NCBI GenBank assembly: GCA_015039365.1
Contig: WION01000034.1
Location: 62,001-126,000 of the forward strand
Direction: 5' to 3'
Length of the DNA stretch: 64,000 nt
Origin: Amanita rubescens
Taxonomy: Eukaryota > Basidiomycota > Agaricomycetes > Agaricales > Amanitaceae
Shown: piece after piece, positions 55,332-64,000 of the stretch
How the letters are laid out: each line of letters opens with the position of its first letter
How positions within the stretch are numbered: the first letter of the stretch is position 1
Notes under the pieces: model-generated
What the model was told of the DNA's origin: nothing
What the model saw: only the letters and a program-made list of their open reading frames with translations
The model's database searches: none
Made by a program: the position numbers and the translations under genes

Positions 55332-55432
55332 ACGATCACCAAAAGCCTTACTTTCTTCCCTAAGAGCTGGTCTCCTCAATCACCCTCATTTCTTATTCCT
55401 ACCTCCCAATTTTTAAACAAATCCTTCTAAAA

Positions 55433-56092
55433 ATGCGCAGCCTATCCCTCACCTTCGTCATCGCCCTTCTCGTCAGTCCCTGCGTCATCGCTACCCCTAT
55501 GCCTCCCATGGTCAAGCGAGGCAACCATCCCGGCGGGAGTGGCCACGCTAACCCTACTAGTCCGTGGCCCAACGTCGAACTCCAATTACGCGACCTTCCA
55601 ATGAGTTCCCTCGACGCACCCGTCACTCACGGCGTCTTCGCTCAGTGCAGCCAACCATCCGTACGGGAGGCGCATGGCGACGAGGTCAACCATTGGCGTC
55701 TCTTCTTCGCCATCGGCCAGGCTCAGTCCATTTCGTTCGATATGGTCAAGCGGGGAGCAGACAACTTGCACGGCATCGTTGGAGTCATCGGCAGAACATA
55801 TGCTGTATCGACTAATGGCGTTTTAATGGTTCCGATGTTGGCCAGCCCCCACATGAACGTACGCGGAGTCCTCAACTTGCTCAACACCAACGGACTTCTC
55901 CGATACAAGTACGCACCGTCCGGAGAAGGCTGCCGCTGCTGGGTTAAAACTGTTGTGGAGCTTTTGAAGGAAAAAGGCATGTTGCATGACGCGGATAACA
56001 GGTTCCCTCAATTTGAAGCATCGATTGGCTGCCTGTGGCGGGCAGATGGATCGCACACGCCTAAGCCTATTGAACCGGGCACTTTCCATTGA
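55433..56092 (+). CDS. Secreted protein with GCRCW motif, 219 aa
   Basis: A single-exon gene with a signal peptide at residues 1-20 (MRSLSLTFVIALLVSPCVIA), a short pro-part ending in a Kex2 site (MVKR, 26-29), and a second MVKR in the mature part. The mature protein holds NHWRLFFAIGQAQSISFDMV, GIVGVIGRTYAVSTNGVLMV, RGVLNLLNTNGLLRYKYAPS, GEGCRCWVKTVVELLKEKGM and a Pro-rich end. The pattern W-L-F...S...D...Y...GxGCRxW...G resembles the DUF7770-type fungal family (usually GxGCRFW), here carrying a secretion signal; this link is from memory of the motif and unverified. A TATA box and pyrimidine-rich leader support active transcription. Confidence 0.78.
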   Translation: MRSLSLTFVIALLVSPCVIATPMPPMVKRGNHPGGSGHANPTSPWPNVELQLRDLPMSSLDAPVTHGVFAQCSQPSVREAHGDEVNHWRLFFAIGQAQSISFDMVKRGADNLHGIVGVIGRTYAVSTNGVLMVPMLASPHMNVRGVLNLLNTNGLLRYKYAPSGEGCRCWVKTVVELLKEKGMLHDADNRFPQFEASIGCLWRADGSHTPKPIEPGTFH

Positions 56093-56795
56093 TTGATAAT
56101 GGTTACTTATCGTAGTAGAAGAGTCCGTGATATTTTATAAACTGCTACTAGTATTTACTCAGTAACGTATTCGTACTGCGTTATATAATCTCTCACAAAT
56201 TATCATTCTCTGTTCATCATAATCATTCATGACATAAAATAATGATTTACCGCGTATAGTTAATTACAAAGTTGCTAGCGCGTCTGAAAAGCCGTTATCG
56301 ACGGAGACGAACATTTAGCTTCCTCAAAACGGAACTTCTAAGCGCTGTTCGTTGTGGTCGATGAACGAACAGGCGAGTGTTGACCGTTCCGCGGACTACA
56401 GATCGCGATACTACTGACGCTGCACTGAGATAGAAAATATTGCTATCATCCGGCAAGCCCCAAATTCGTTGCTGCTGTGGGTTCAGCTGATGCGCGCAAT
56501 ATCGGTAGTATTGCACAACAGGCTTTTTTTTCAGAAATCTCCAGCGCGTCAGGTTATCTGAAATCACGCGCCGCAAGGCCAAACCCTTCTTCGCTCCTTC
56601 TGTTCTCAGTCCCACGGGGCTAACACGTTTATTGGTAACCTCGGAGGGGATGTTGTAGGTGTTCCCGTGGGCGTAGTGAATGAATTCTCGACTGCTAGGG
56701 TGAGCTGTTGCGTTATCCGCGCCGAAATTAAAATGTGACATATGTGACTGGCACCCATATCCACCATGTCTTGGCCGGCCACAATCCTTCGTCGG
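56093..56795. other. Intergenic with a third partial copy of the 51.8-kb flank
   Basis: The stretch 56716-56790 (CCGAAATTAAAATGTGACAT...CCATGTCTTGGCCGG) matches 51783-51850, the 5' end of the conserved gene at 51835. The copy stops at the copia LTR at 56796. A minus-strand ORF of 148 aa (56741-56295; MSHFNFGADNATAHPSSREF) starts within the match and might be a real divergent exon; it reads protein-like at its N-terminus only. Confidence 0.45.
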
Positions 56796-57500
56796 TGTTG
56801 AACTTATAATATACGATATACATACAGTATATAGTAAATATAAGTGATATCATTAGTTTACACTAACTAATGTAATAACGCTCAGTTACTTACTCGTCTC
56901 TCAACCAATCATAATAGTGGATGATTGAGTGTGAGATAATATATTGACATGAGAATATATTCGACATATTCTCATACTCATCTACCAATCATAATAGTGG
57001 ATGATTGATGATGAGAACATATTCTGACATGAGAATATCCTAGCGATATTCTCATAAGATCATCCAATCATAATAGTGGAACTATTGATGATGTGAATAT
57101 ATGTTGACATGAGAATAGAAGACATATATACGTTATGGTTATCGACCTATCACATTGAAGATTGATAATGTGATGAGTCAGTCAATATAATTGATGAGTC
57201 AAGTGCTGCGCAAAGCTATGTATTGCTGTACAATAGCTGTGCATTGCTGTGGAATGACGCCTTATGAGTCAAATACCCTTGACTCATACTGATAAGACTC
57301 TTTGTACTTATTTGTAGTTTAGTAGTATATAAGCTGTACTCTAGTAGCGTCAATCCTCATCCTATTATCCTCTCTACTGTCTACTGTTGAGCCCCAGCTC
57401 CAGTAAGCTTTTAACAACTCCACACCACACTCGGTAAGTAGTACATTCTATGTACTAGACTGCGCTGCTCGCTAGGGATTTGTTACCCCTAGTTTCAACA
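56796..57500 (+). repeat. 5' LTR of copia element 2 (705 bp)
   Basis: TG...CA ends (TGTTGAAC / GTTTCAACA) followed by the same primer-site core as element 1. The U3 part contains three ~80-bp tandem repeats built around CCAATCATAATAGTGGA(T)GATTGATGATG and TTGACATGAGAATAT (near 56906, 56986 and 57063), possible enhancers. A TATA box (TATATAAG) lies at 57326-57333. The right boundary is inferred from the primer site because the 3' LTR is outside the window. Confidence 0.82.
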
Positions 57501-57513
57501 GGTTATGGGCCCC
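57501..57513 (+). promoter_or_regulatory. Primer binding site of copia element 2
   Basis: GGTTATGGGCCCC directly after TTTCAACA, sharing the core GGTTATGGGCC with element 1 at 10355. It fits priming by an initiator tRNA-Met cut in the anticodon loop. Confidence 0.7.
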
Positions 57514-58728
57514 GAAACCAGACGCCTTTGGCGCTATTGGTTGTGAAGCCAAGCGACGCACACTCTCAAGTCATTGACGGAGAGAAAAGGTAAAACAAAG
57601 GTAACTGGGCGAGGCGCCCAGTGTGGTTTTCATTTTCTTGTTAGATTAGTCATCGCACTTGGCTAACCCTTCTGGGAAGTGAGGGATAGACTCAGAGTCA
57701 TCCGCTTACCTGGATTGTATACGCCCGGACCCAGGGCTAAGGGGACCCCGTTAATTACTCAGCGGTCTAAATTACGAGTATCCCTGTACAAGGGACAGTC
57801 TTGGATGACGTTAAAAAACTGGCCTAGATCGCCTTAAAAATCTCGCAGTGGACCATTACTGCGTCAATAGAAATTGGCTCACTTGTGAAGTGTGAACTTC
57901 ACCGGTTATTACCTACCGTATAAAAGGGTGACGTCCCACACTGTATTCCGCTTGGGCAGTGTGATGTGATTGGACGTATTGAACCACGCTATACCATCAT
58001 CAGGATTTTCGATCCTGTAAAAATACCTAATATATGTACAAGTAATAATAGATTCTAGTATAAGGGGTGAGATGAGGTCACATTGTGGACCGTACACTCT
58101 GCCTATCGAGAATGAGCCCTTAGGGACTTCTCTAGATTAGGAATACACTCAGCTGTAACCCAGCGGTGTCTAGATTAATTCTTAATACTTGTACATACAC
58201 GTCTAGTGGGGGATTGAGACCCCATAGACCATCTAAGTGATGGACTTATCTCATGCATTTGGGAATGCAGTCGTTATCGTCATGGTTATTCCAGAGATTA
58301 AACGGTTATCATTTGATCGTTTAAGAAGGGACAAGGGCCGATCCCCGAGTCTTTAATCTATTGTCAGACGCTTAGGTTGGCTATTCTTACCTACATTGGA
58401 TCATATCCCACGCAAATGTAATACTGCGTTATTAGATGCTAAAAACATCGAAGTGGATACCAATGTGACATAGATCTTGGTTAATATAACACCTTTCATA
58501 ACGATTAGTACCAAATTCAACATGCATGACAAGAAGAAACAATGATGTGCGAAACTTGTGCCGAAACATCCAATTTGCGTACAAATTATCTGTTTTTCCG
58601 GGATTAGTAAGGGCTGAAGGCTCTGAACGCCCATTCCTTTCTTTTGATCTTATCCAAAGAACTATGTGATGATTAAACCTCCTGATTTCAGCAAAATTTT
58701 AAAATCAATTTTTTCAATTTATATAAAA
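57514..58728 (+). other. Long untranslated leader of copia element 2
   Basis: About 1.2 kb without coding capacity between the primer binding site and the first ORF. No repeats stand out. It may hold a packaging signal, a leader intron or an internal ribosome entry function; none can be shown from the sequence alone. Confidence 0.6.
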
Positions 58729-59982
58729 ATGTCGTTTGTAAACTCTTTCTCGCCGTTGTCTTCTGCTGGCGGTGCCCTTGGCACTCCGATTTCTTCGAGG
58801 ACAGTCCCCTCTCGGACTACCCCGAACAATTTGCCCGGCTCTGGCGCCCGGCACCTCCAGGCCCCCGTTAGGGCCTTACCAAAGAACTCGCCGCCGCCTG
58901 CAAAGGCACAGGTACCAGAAATGGTACCTTCATTACGTTTTCCTGTTCCGACTTCTGCGCCTCAAGCTGTGAGGCTAAATAGGAACTATAAAAAGTATCC
59001 TGTTCCCATGGGCTCGCGCCCATATATGCCTCATGCAGCAAAGGGCTGCCACTGTTCGCATCCCGATGCGATACATCATGTACACCGCTGTGTACAAAAA
59101 GTCGTCTTCGACTATAAAGGAGTCCCGACGGCTCCCAAATCAATGCGGAGCCCAACAGGTCAGTCTTCTAAAAATACTAGGTGTGCATCTTTATCTCATA
59201 AAGATAATCTAGTCTCATACGCCAAGGCCGCGAAGGCTGTTGGGCCAGTCTCTCGTCCACAAGGACGACCTGTTATCGTCAACGAAGGTTGGCGATATAA
59301 CAAAGATCGTGGATCGCCTTGGATCCACAACACTAAACTGGAAGAGTGGTCCGATGGACCACCAAACAATGCCCATGTCCAATTCAGACCAGTCACCAAA
59401 AACGACTGGCATAAGGGTAATCGTCAATGGAAAAATAAGACGAATATCCCTAATGCTTTGGATTCGGATGCGTACCGCCAACATTTCCTTGGCATCGCAT
59501 CTGACGAAAGGGGCAGAATTCCTCTTCCGGAGGAGATCACTCAAATATACAAAAAAGGAAAGGTAAATACACCTTTTGACGTATATAAGACCCAACTAAA
59601 ACGTAATACAGAACAAAAAGGATGGCGAAAGTCAACAACACCTACCTGGAGTAGATGCGCCCCCAACATTGCAAGTTGGGGATATATCGTATCTAAAACT
59701 CGAGCCCAAAGCAGAGCGGCTGGAGTGTTTCCTTCAAATCAAGAGGGAACCGAAGTGAAAAGGGTTGTTGACGAATATAGTAATGACATGGGAATATGGC
59801 AGGAAACTGGAAGGCTTCCCGGACGGTATAAAGACTTTCCTCACATAAAATTACCTAAAGAATCTATTTTCGACAAACTTGTCGATGATAGAGACAATAG
59901 GAGGGCTAGATTCGCATCTAACCCTGTGACGGAAATTCGATATTACATACCTGAAAGGACGTGTAAAAAAGATATTCCCTAG
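58729..59982 (+). CDS. Extra ORF upstream of gag in copia element 2, 417 aa
   Basis: An open frame not expected in Ty1/copia elements. I prefer the ATG at 58729 (AAAAATGTC, same context as gag) over 58666. The protein is basic and Pro/Ser-rich at the N-terminus (SFSPLSSAGGALGTPISSRT). It has a Cys/His cluster GCHCSHPDAIHHVHRC at about 106-121 that could bind zinc, and a conserved-looking C-terminal half (YAKAAKAVGPVSRPQGRP, NEGWRYNKDRGSPWIHNTKL, WSDGPPNNAHVQFRPVTKND, FPHIKLPKESIFDKLVDDRD). It has no similarity to Gag, protease, integrase, RT or envelope that I can see. It ends 190 bp before gag. It may be a nucleic-acid-binding accessory protein; no function can be assigned. Confidence 0.8.
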   Translation: MSFVNSFSPLSSAGGALGTPISSRTVPSRTTPNNLPGSGARHLQAPVRALPKNSPPPAKAQVPEMVPSLRFPVPTSAPQAVRLNRNYKKYPVPMGSRPYMPHAAKGCHCSHPDAIHHVHRCVQKVVFDYKGVPTAPKSMRSPTGQSSKNTRCASLSHKDNLVSYAKAAKAVGPVSRPQGRPVIVNEGWRYNKDRGSPWIHNTKLEEWSDGPPNNAHVQFRPVTKNDWHKGNRQWKNKTNIPNALDSDAYRQHFLGIASDERGRIPLPEEITQIYKKGKVNTPFDVYKTQLKRNTEQKGWRKSTTPTWSRCAPNIASWGYIVSKTRAQSRAAGVFPSNQEGTEVKRVVDEYSNDMGIWQETGRLPGRYKDFPHIKLPKESIFDKLVDDRDNRRARFASNPVTEIRYYIPERTCKKDIP

Positions 59983-60172
59983 TTTACTTTCTAGTATTGA
60001 CACTAGATAGTAAAATACTATATTCTTGTCATTTTAACATGAACGACATTAAGCTTAAGAAATCAGGACGGAAATTACATCATCACATATATTCTTATGC
60101 CTTATTATTATTTGAACCTTTTCTTACGTAAAATCTTCTTAGATTTTAAACAAACTTAACCAAAGTAAGAAA

Positions 60173-61840
60173 ATGTCTTCTTCCAATTCAATAAACTCCA
60201 TTGTTCCTGTTCTTACCGGATCAAATTGGCTTGCATTCGAAAGACTTATGACTGCGTACTTGAACAGTCAAGGTCTTGGTGCACATATTGATCCTAAACT
60301 TGATTGGCCCAGAGATCTTGAACCATCTGAAAAAGAGGCGATCAAGACATCTGATATAAAGCCAGATCAGTTAAAAACCCTTAAAGAAATTCGCAAAGAA
60401 TATGTCGAATTTAAAGAGGACAATATGAAAGCCAAGGGTTACATAACCTTAAAACTAGCACCTAATCTTGTACACCTTGTTGACGATAAAAATGATAAAG
60501 CCGAAGTCCTTTGGAAATCTCTAAAGGATAAATTTGGTAAACAAGGTCTGGCTGCTACGTTTGGACTCTATAGACAAATTGTCGACTGGAAACTCAAAGA
60601 GAATTCCAATCCAAACACTCAAGTTCCGCATCTTATGGACTTGATTAATAGAGTGTCAAACCAAGGTGTAACCTTAACCGTCAAAATGCAAATTATGACG
60701 ATCCTACATGCCTTACCTCCTTCATGGGACAGCTTTGTCGCAAATCTGTTGGCACATTCCACAGATGATGACACTGTAGATGAATTCCTTAATCTCATAT
60801 CTGAGGAATGGTCCCGAAGGAAAGGTAACAGGAACAATGCCAATACTTCTGTTGTCACGAGAGGGAATAAACATTCTAACTCTCAAGTAGTTGCAAATAT
60901 GGCACGCCAACAATTGCAACAAGGACAACCTCGCACCCCTTGGAATTCCTATCGTGGGAAATCCTTTCGAGGCAGAGGTGGAAGAAAACCAATGGGAAAT
61001 CGAAGAAACCCAACACAACATACTTCGACAGGTGGACCATCTAATGGACCAAAACATACACCTGGCCAATCTCAGACTCCTTTTAGACCCCAATGGGCTG
61101 GTCAAGTCCCTAATCAGTCTAAAGGACCAAATTGGGAACGCAATAAGGCAGCTAAAGCAAAGAATCGTGCGAATAAACTTGCTGCTCGCACAGCAGCTCA
61201 ATCAACACTTGGTTCTGGGCATGCTATGGCATCTTCGACATCAGCATCTTTACCTCTGATTGCCAGAATTGGAGATCAGGTAATGACAGATTTTGATGAA
61301 GAATTTGTCCCCAAGATTTACAAGTACAAAGGTACTCGTGCGGTTCCCACGGACGACTTCATGGGGAGAATTGATGAGATATCCGAAGATTCGGGAGATT
61401 CTGTATCCAGAGATGTACAAAAAGTACGAACTGAATCAACGGACTACTCTGATATCTTTGATTCTGCAATATTTGCAGATACTAAGGATACTCAAAGTTT
61501 GGACGATCTTGCTAGTCCTATCTTTGCTTCCTCTAGTATATCCCATCATCAAACCGATAATGAAGGATATCAAACAGATAATGAATCACATCAATCTGAG
61601 GCCAATTCTTCAGGGTATGAAGGACTTTATACCGATGAGGAGCCTGAGGGACCAATGCCTGGTTCCTTTGATGATGAACAAATAAGTTGGTGGTATGTAC
61701 ATACCAGACAATATTATGTGGATCAAGTTCGACGAGCTAATTTGGAAGCTCGAAGAATGAATACTAATGCACGCACTTTAGAACACTTACAAAATATGTT
61801 GAGAGGGATGGTAAATGACCATGACACTGTATCCCTCTGA
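60173..61840 (+). CDS. Gag of copia element 2, 555 aa
   Basis: Starts MSSSNSINSIVPVLTGSNWL, the L-x-G-x-NW entry motif of copia Gag (UBN2/Retrotran_gag type). It continues with YITLKLAPNLVHLVDDKNDK, LWKSLKDKFGKQGLAATFGL and VTLTVKMQIMTILHALPPSW as usual in the family. No CCHC zinc knuckle is present. Instead, about 257-285 is an Arg/Gly-rich stretch (RGKSFRGRGGRKPMGNRRN), followed by an acidic, Ser-rich C-terminal part (YQTDNESHQSEANSSGYEGL). It ends at a single UGA (61838-61840); pol continues in the same frame. Confidence 0.9.
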   Translation: MSSSNSINSIVPVLTGSNWLAFERLMTAYLNSQGLGAHIDPKLDWPRDLEPSEKEAIKTSDIKPDQLKTLKEIRKEYVEFKEDNMKAKGYITLKLAPNLVHLVDDKNDKAEVLWKSLKDKFGKQGLAATFGLYRQIVDWKLKENSNPNTQVPHLMDLINRVSNQGVTLTVKMQIMTILHALPPSWDSFVANLLAHSTDDDTVDEFLNLISEEWSRRKGNRNNANTSVVTRGNKHSNSQVVANMARQQLQQGQPRTPWNSYRGKSFRGRGGRKPMGNRRNPTQHTSTGGPSNGPKHTPGQSQTPFRPQWAGQVPNQSKGPNWERNKAAKAKNRANKLAARTAAQSTLGSGHAMASSTSASLPLIARIGDQVMTDFDEEFVPKIYKYKGTRAVPTDDFMGRIDEISEDSGDSVSRDVQKVRTESTDYSDIFDSAIFADTKDTQSLDDLASPIFASSSISHHQTDNEGYQTDNESHQSEANSSGYEGLYTDEEPEGPMPGSFDDEQISWWYVHTRQYYVDQVRRANLEARRMNTNARTLEHLQNMLRGMVNDHDTVSL

Positions 61841-64000
61841 CCAGAATCTGTAAGTTCATCAGATTTAAATTACTTTTACCAATCTGATCAAGATTCTGTT
61901 TACCATACGGCTCCAGAATCTATGGCATCATCTCAAATCCCAACAAGGCCTATTATGCCTTATGAAGATTTTTTCAATATATACGATTATCCAACTAATC
62001 GTACTATTGATACTGTACCGGTAATACCATCTAATGTACCGATTGTATACCCTACACCAAGAAGATCTACGGATCTTCGAAATTTATATTATTTTGATGC
62101 CAATATGCGTGAAAACTTAAGTAATCATCAAAGAATAGCTCGTCTTTATGATCAAAATCATATAGATGAACTTTATAATCAATATAACTTGGATGAATTC
62201 ATAATAGAAGAAAACAATCGTAGACGTGCTAATGTTATTAACATTGGACATCTTCAAGATCCATATAATCTACCTTGTAGTAAATCACCTTCTTGCAAAT
62301 GTCCTGAATGTTATAAAAACAATAAAGGACTTACAATATGGATGTGTGACTCAGGTGCATCACATCATTTTACCGCACACTTAGAAGACTTTGTCAGCTA
62401 TAAAAAATATGAAGTTCCTACTTCAGTATTTACAGCTGATAATCAAGCAGATATATTAGGTATAGGGACTGTGATTTTGGATCACACTCTTAAAAATGGT
62501 TCGGTTTCAAGATTGAAACTTTATCCAGTCCTCCATATGCCAAGTGCCACACTACGACTAATAAGCAATGGAACATTGTGTAAACAAGGTTTTATTGCAA
62601 AACAAGATAATGATAGGATTTCTTTCTACAGAGAAGGCTCTGAAAACGCATCACTGGAAGGATTTCCAGGAGATGGTAACGAAACATTAATGTGGACAGA
62701 AGGTCAAATAATTAAACCTTCAAATTATAAATTAATGATGACCACTATTAATGTTGTTGGATATGAAATTTGGCATCAACGGATGGGTCATCCTAGCCAA
62801 CAAATATTGAAATTAGGCTCTAAAAACTTAGAGGGTTTCCCTCCCTTGACAATTCCTAAAAACTTAGAACCTTGTAACGGTTGTCTAAAAGGAAAAGCTA
62901 TTTCACAAAGCTTTCCTCTTTCAGAAAAACGTGCTACCCAACCCTTTGAACGTATACACTGTGACTTGATGACTTTTCCTATACAATCTTATCATAAACA
63001 AAAATATTTACTCGTAATATTTGATGATTGTACATCACATGTATGGGTAAAACCATTACAGAAAAAGTCTAACGTCGCTGTAGTATTTGAAGGTTGGCAC
63101 AAACAAATATACAACCAATATGGATATAACATAAAAATCGTTCGTTCCGATCGAGGGGGCGAATTTATGTCCACCAATATACAAGATTACTTAACTGATG
63201 TAGGAATTATTCATGAAAAATCTACTCCATATATACATCAACAAAATGGAAAGGTTGAACGCATGAATAGAACACTTTGGGAAAAAAGTGAAGCATTGAG
63301 ATTACATGCTTCATGTCCTCAATCTTGGTGGAACTTTGCGATCGAAACTGCCGTACATGTTTATAATCGTACTCCACTTAGACGAACCAAATGGAAGACC
63401 CCTGTTGAAAATCTTACTGGAAAGAAACCTGATGTTTCTTACTTTAAGATATTCGGATCTAAAGCTTGGGTATTTATCCCACATGAATCGCGCGAAAATA
63501 AATTAACACCAAGGTCTGAAATAATGACCTTTATTGGATACGAACCGAATGCAAAAGCATACCGCTTCATGACGAATACAAATCAACTTCGAGTATCCAC
63601 CCAAGCTGAATTTGATGAAACCAAATTTCCAAGAGCCAAACCTCAAGATGAAAATTATACAAAAAACTTGGACCCTATCAGGCCTATTGAGCAGGATAAT
63701 TCTGAAAACTCAGATAAAAATATCTCTGATGGTAAACCAAATAATGAAGGAGATATTTCATCTGAACAGCAGCATTCAGATGATGATTTCTTTGATTTCA
63801 ACTTTGAAAATCATTCTAGTTCTGATTCATCAGATAATGATGATGATGACACTAAATGGGATGATAAATTAGAATCTTTCTTTGAAAAGAAAGATACATC
63901 TTCAAAAGACAAAGGTGCTGAATTAGATCAACCTACAGGTGTTGAATTAGATCTACCTGTACAAAGTCTTAAAGATAAACCTACTAAAGGAAAAGGCAAA
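61841..64000 (+). CDS. Pol of copia element 2, same frame as gag after a UGA; continues past window
   Basis: Open for at least 720 codons in the frame of gag; the first internal ATG is at 61922. A Cys cluster (CSKSPSCKCPEC) sits just before the protease, which has WMCDSGASHHF (D at 62348). Integrase follows: WHQRMGH and CNGCLKG zinc residues, then catalytic Asp in RIHCDLM, Asp in RSDRGGEF and Glu in QQNGKVERMNRTLWEK. TPVENLTGKKPDVSYFKIFG is the typical post-core segment, and an acidic Ser/Asp-rich linker runs to the window edge before RT. Translation must occur by UGA readthrough (UGA-C context), or less likely from the internal ATG. Confidence 0.9.

Larger units (their letters stand above)
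56796..64000 (+). mobile_element. Second Ty1/copia element, AT-rich, 5' part (continues past the window)
   Basis: Starts TGTTGAACTTATAATATACG. It has a 705-bp 5' LTR, a primer binding site, a ~1.2-kb leader, an extra ORF, gag, and pol through integrase before the window ends. RT, RNase H and the 3' LTR lie outside, so the size is more than 7.2 kb, long for copia. The flanking GTCGG (56791-56795) is the predicted target duplication. All frames seen are open, so it may be intact. It is much richer in A/T than copia element 1 and only shares the TGTTGAA terminus and the primer binding site with it. Confidence 0.9.

Noticed and set aside
1..64000. CRISPR arrays, bacterial operons, rRNA genes
   Set aside because: None of the tandem repeats has the repeat-spacer layout. 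Introns, LTR elements and gene style are eukaryotic, and no rRNA motif was seen.

Overview
This is nuclear DNA from a filamentous fungus, almost certainly a basidiomycete of the Agaricomycetes type. Short introns of about 45-60 bp with GTRNGT donors, small secreted proteins with Kex2 dibasic sites, a multi-pass membrane family typical of mushroom-forming fungi, paired DUF2235 hydrolases and heavy Ty1/copia and hAT-like transposon load all point that way. It is an accessory, repeat-rich region: most of the long ORF-free stretches hold decayed repeats rather than housekeeping genes.

Layout. 1-10014: gene-poor, with diverged direct repeats, a ~130-145 bp tandem array (5230-6090) and the 3' part of one gene with an acidic repeat tail (6275-6783). 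10020-15311: a complete Ty1/copia retrotransposon with two apparently identical 335-bp LTRs, a 5-bp target duplication (GAACA) and one uninterrupted 1511-aa Gag-Pol. 16310-17790: remnants of another copia element (minus). 18120-18560: degenerate tandem repeats. 18986-23684: a hAT-like system, consisting of a 2.79-kb non-autonomous element (20895-23684) with a 15-bp TIR and a partial inverted copy (18986-19350). The element split a membrane-protein gene, whose 5' part now lies inverted at 19351-~19470 and whose 3' part lies at 23685-24686. 24952-25258: a fold-back element. 25915-28413: a repeat copy, a possible Crinkler/RHS-like fragment and an unknown three-exon gene.

29101-34673: two tandem minus-strand DUF2235 alpha/beta-hydrolase genes. 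35685-37188: a secreted pepsin-like protein that has lost both catalytic aspartates. 39332-39517: a small cysteine-rich secreted protein. 39929-41101 and 48321-49484: two intact five-exon paralogues of the split membrane-protein gene. 43680-44335: a secreted protein that appears only when the 5' exon is read in a different frame from the longest ORF. 50918-52433: two inverted copies of a basidiomycete conserved family. 54573-54971: a poly(A) retroposon with a 12-bp target duplication. 55433-56092: a secreted 219-aa protein. 56796 to the window end: the 5' part of a second, AT-rich copia element with a 705-bp LTR, an extra ~417-aa ORF before gag, and gag and pol in one frame separated by a single UGA.

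The genes do not form one pathway. Secreted and membrane proteins, hydrolases and transposons together suggest a fast-evolving, secretome-rich compartment. All exon structures were deduced by eye from splice signals and paralogue alignment; no similarity search was possible.
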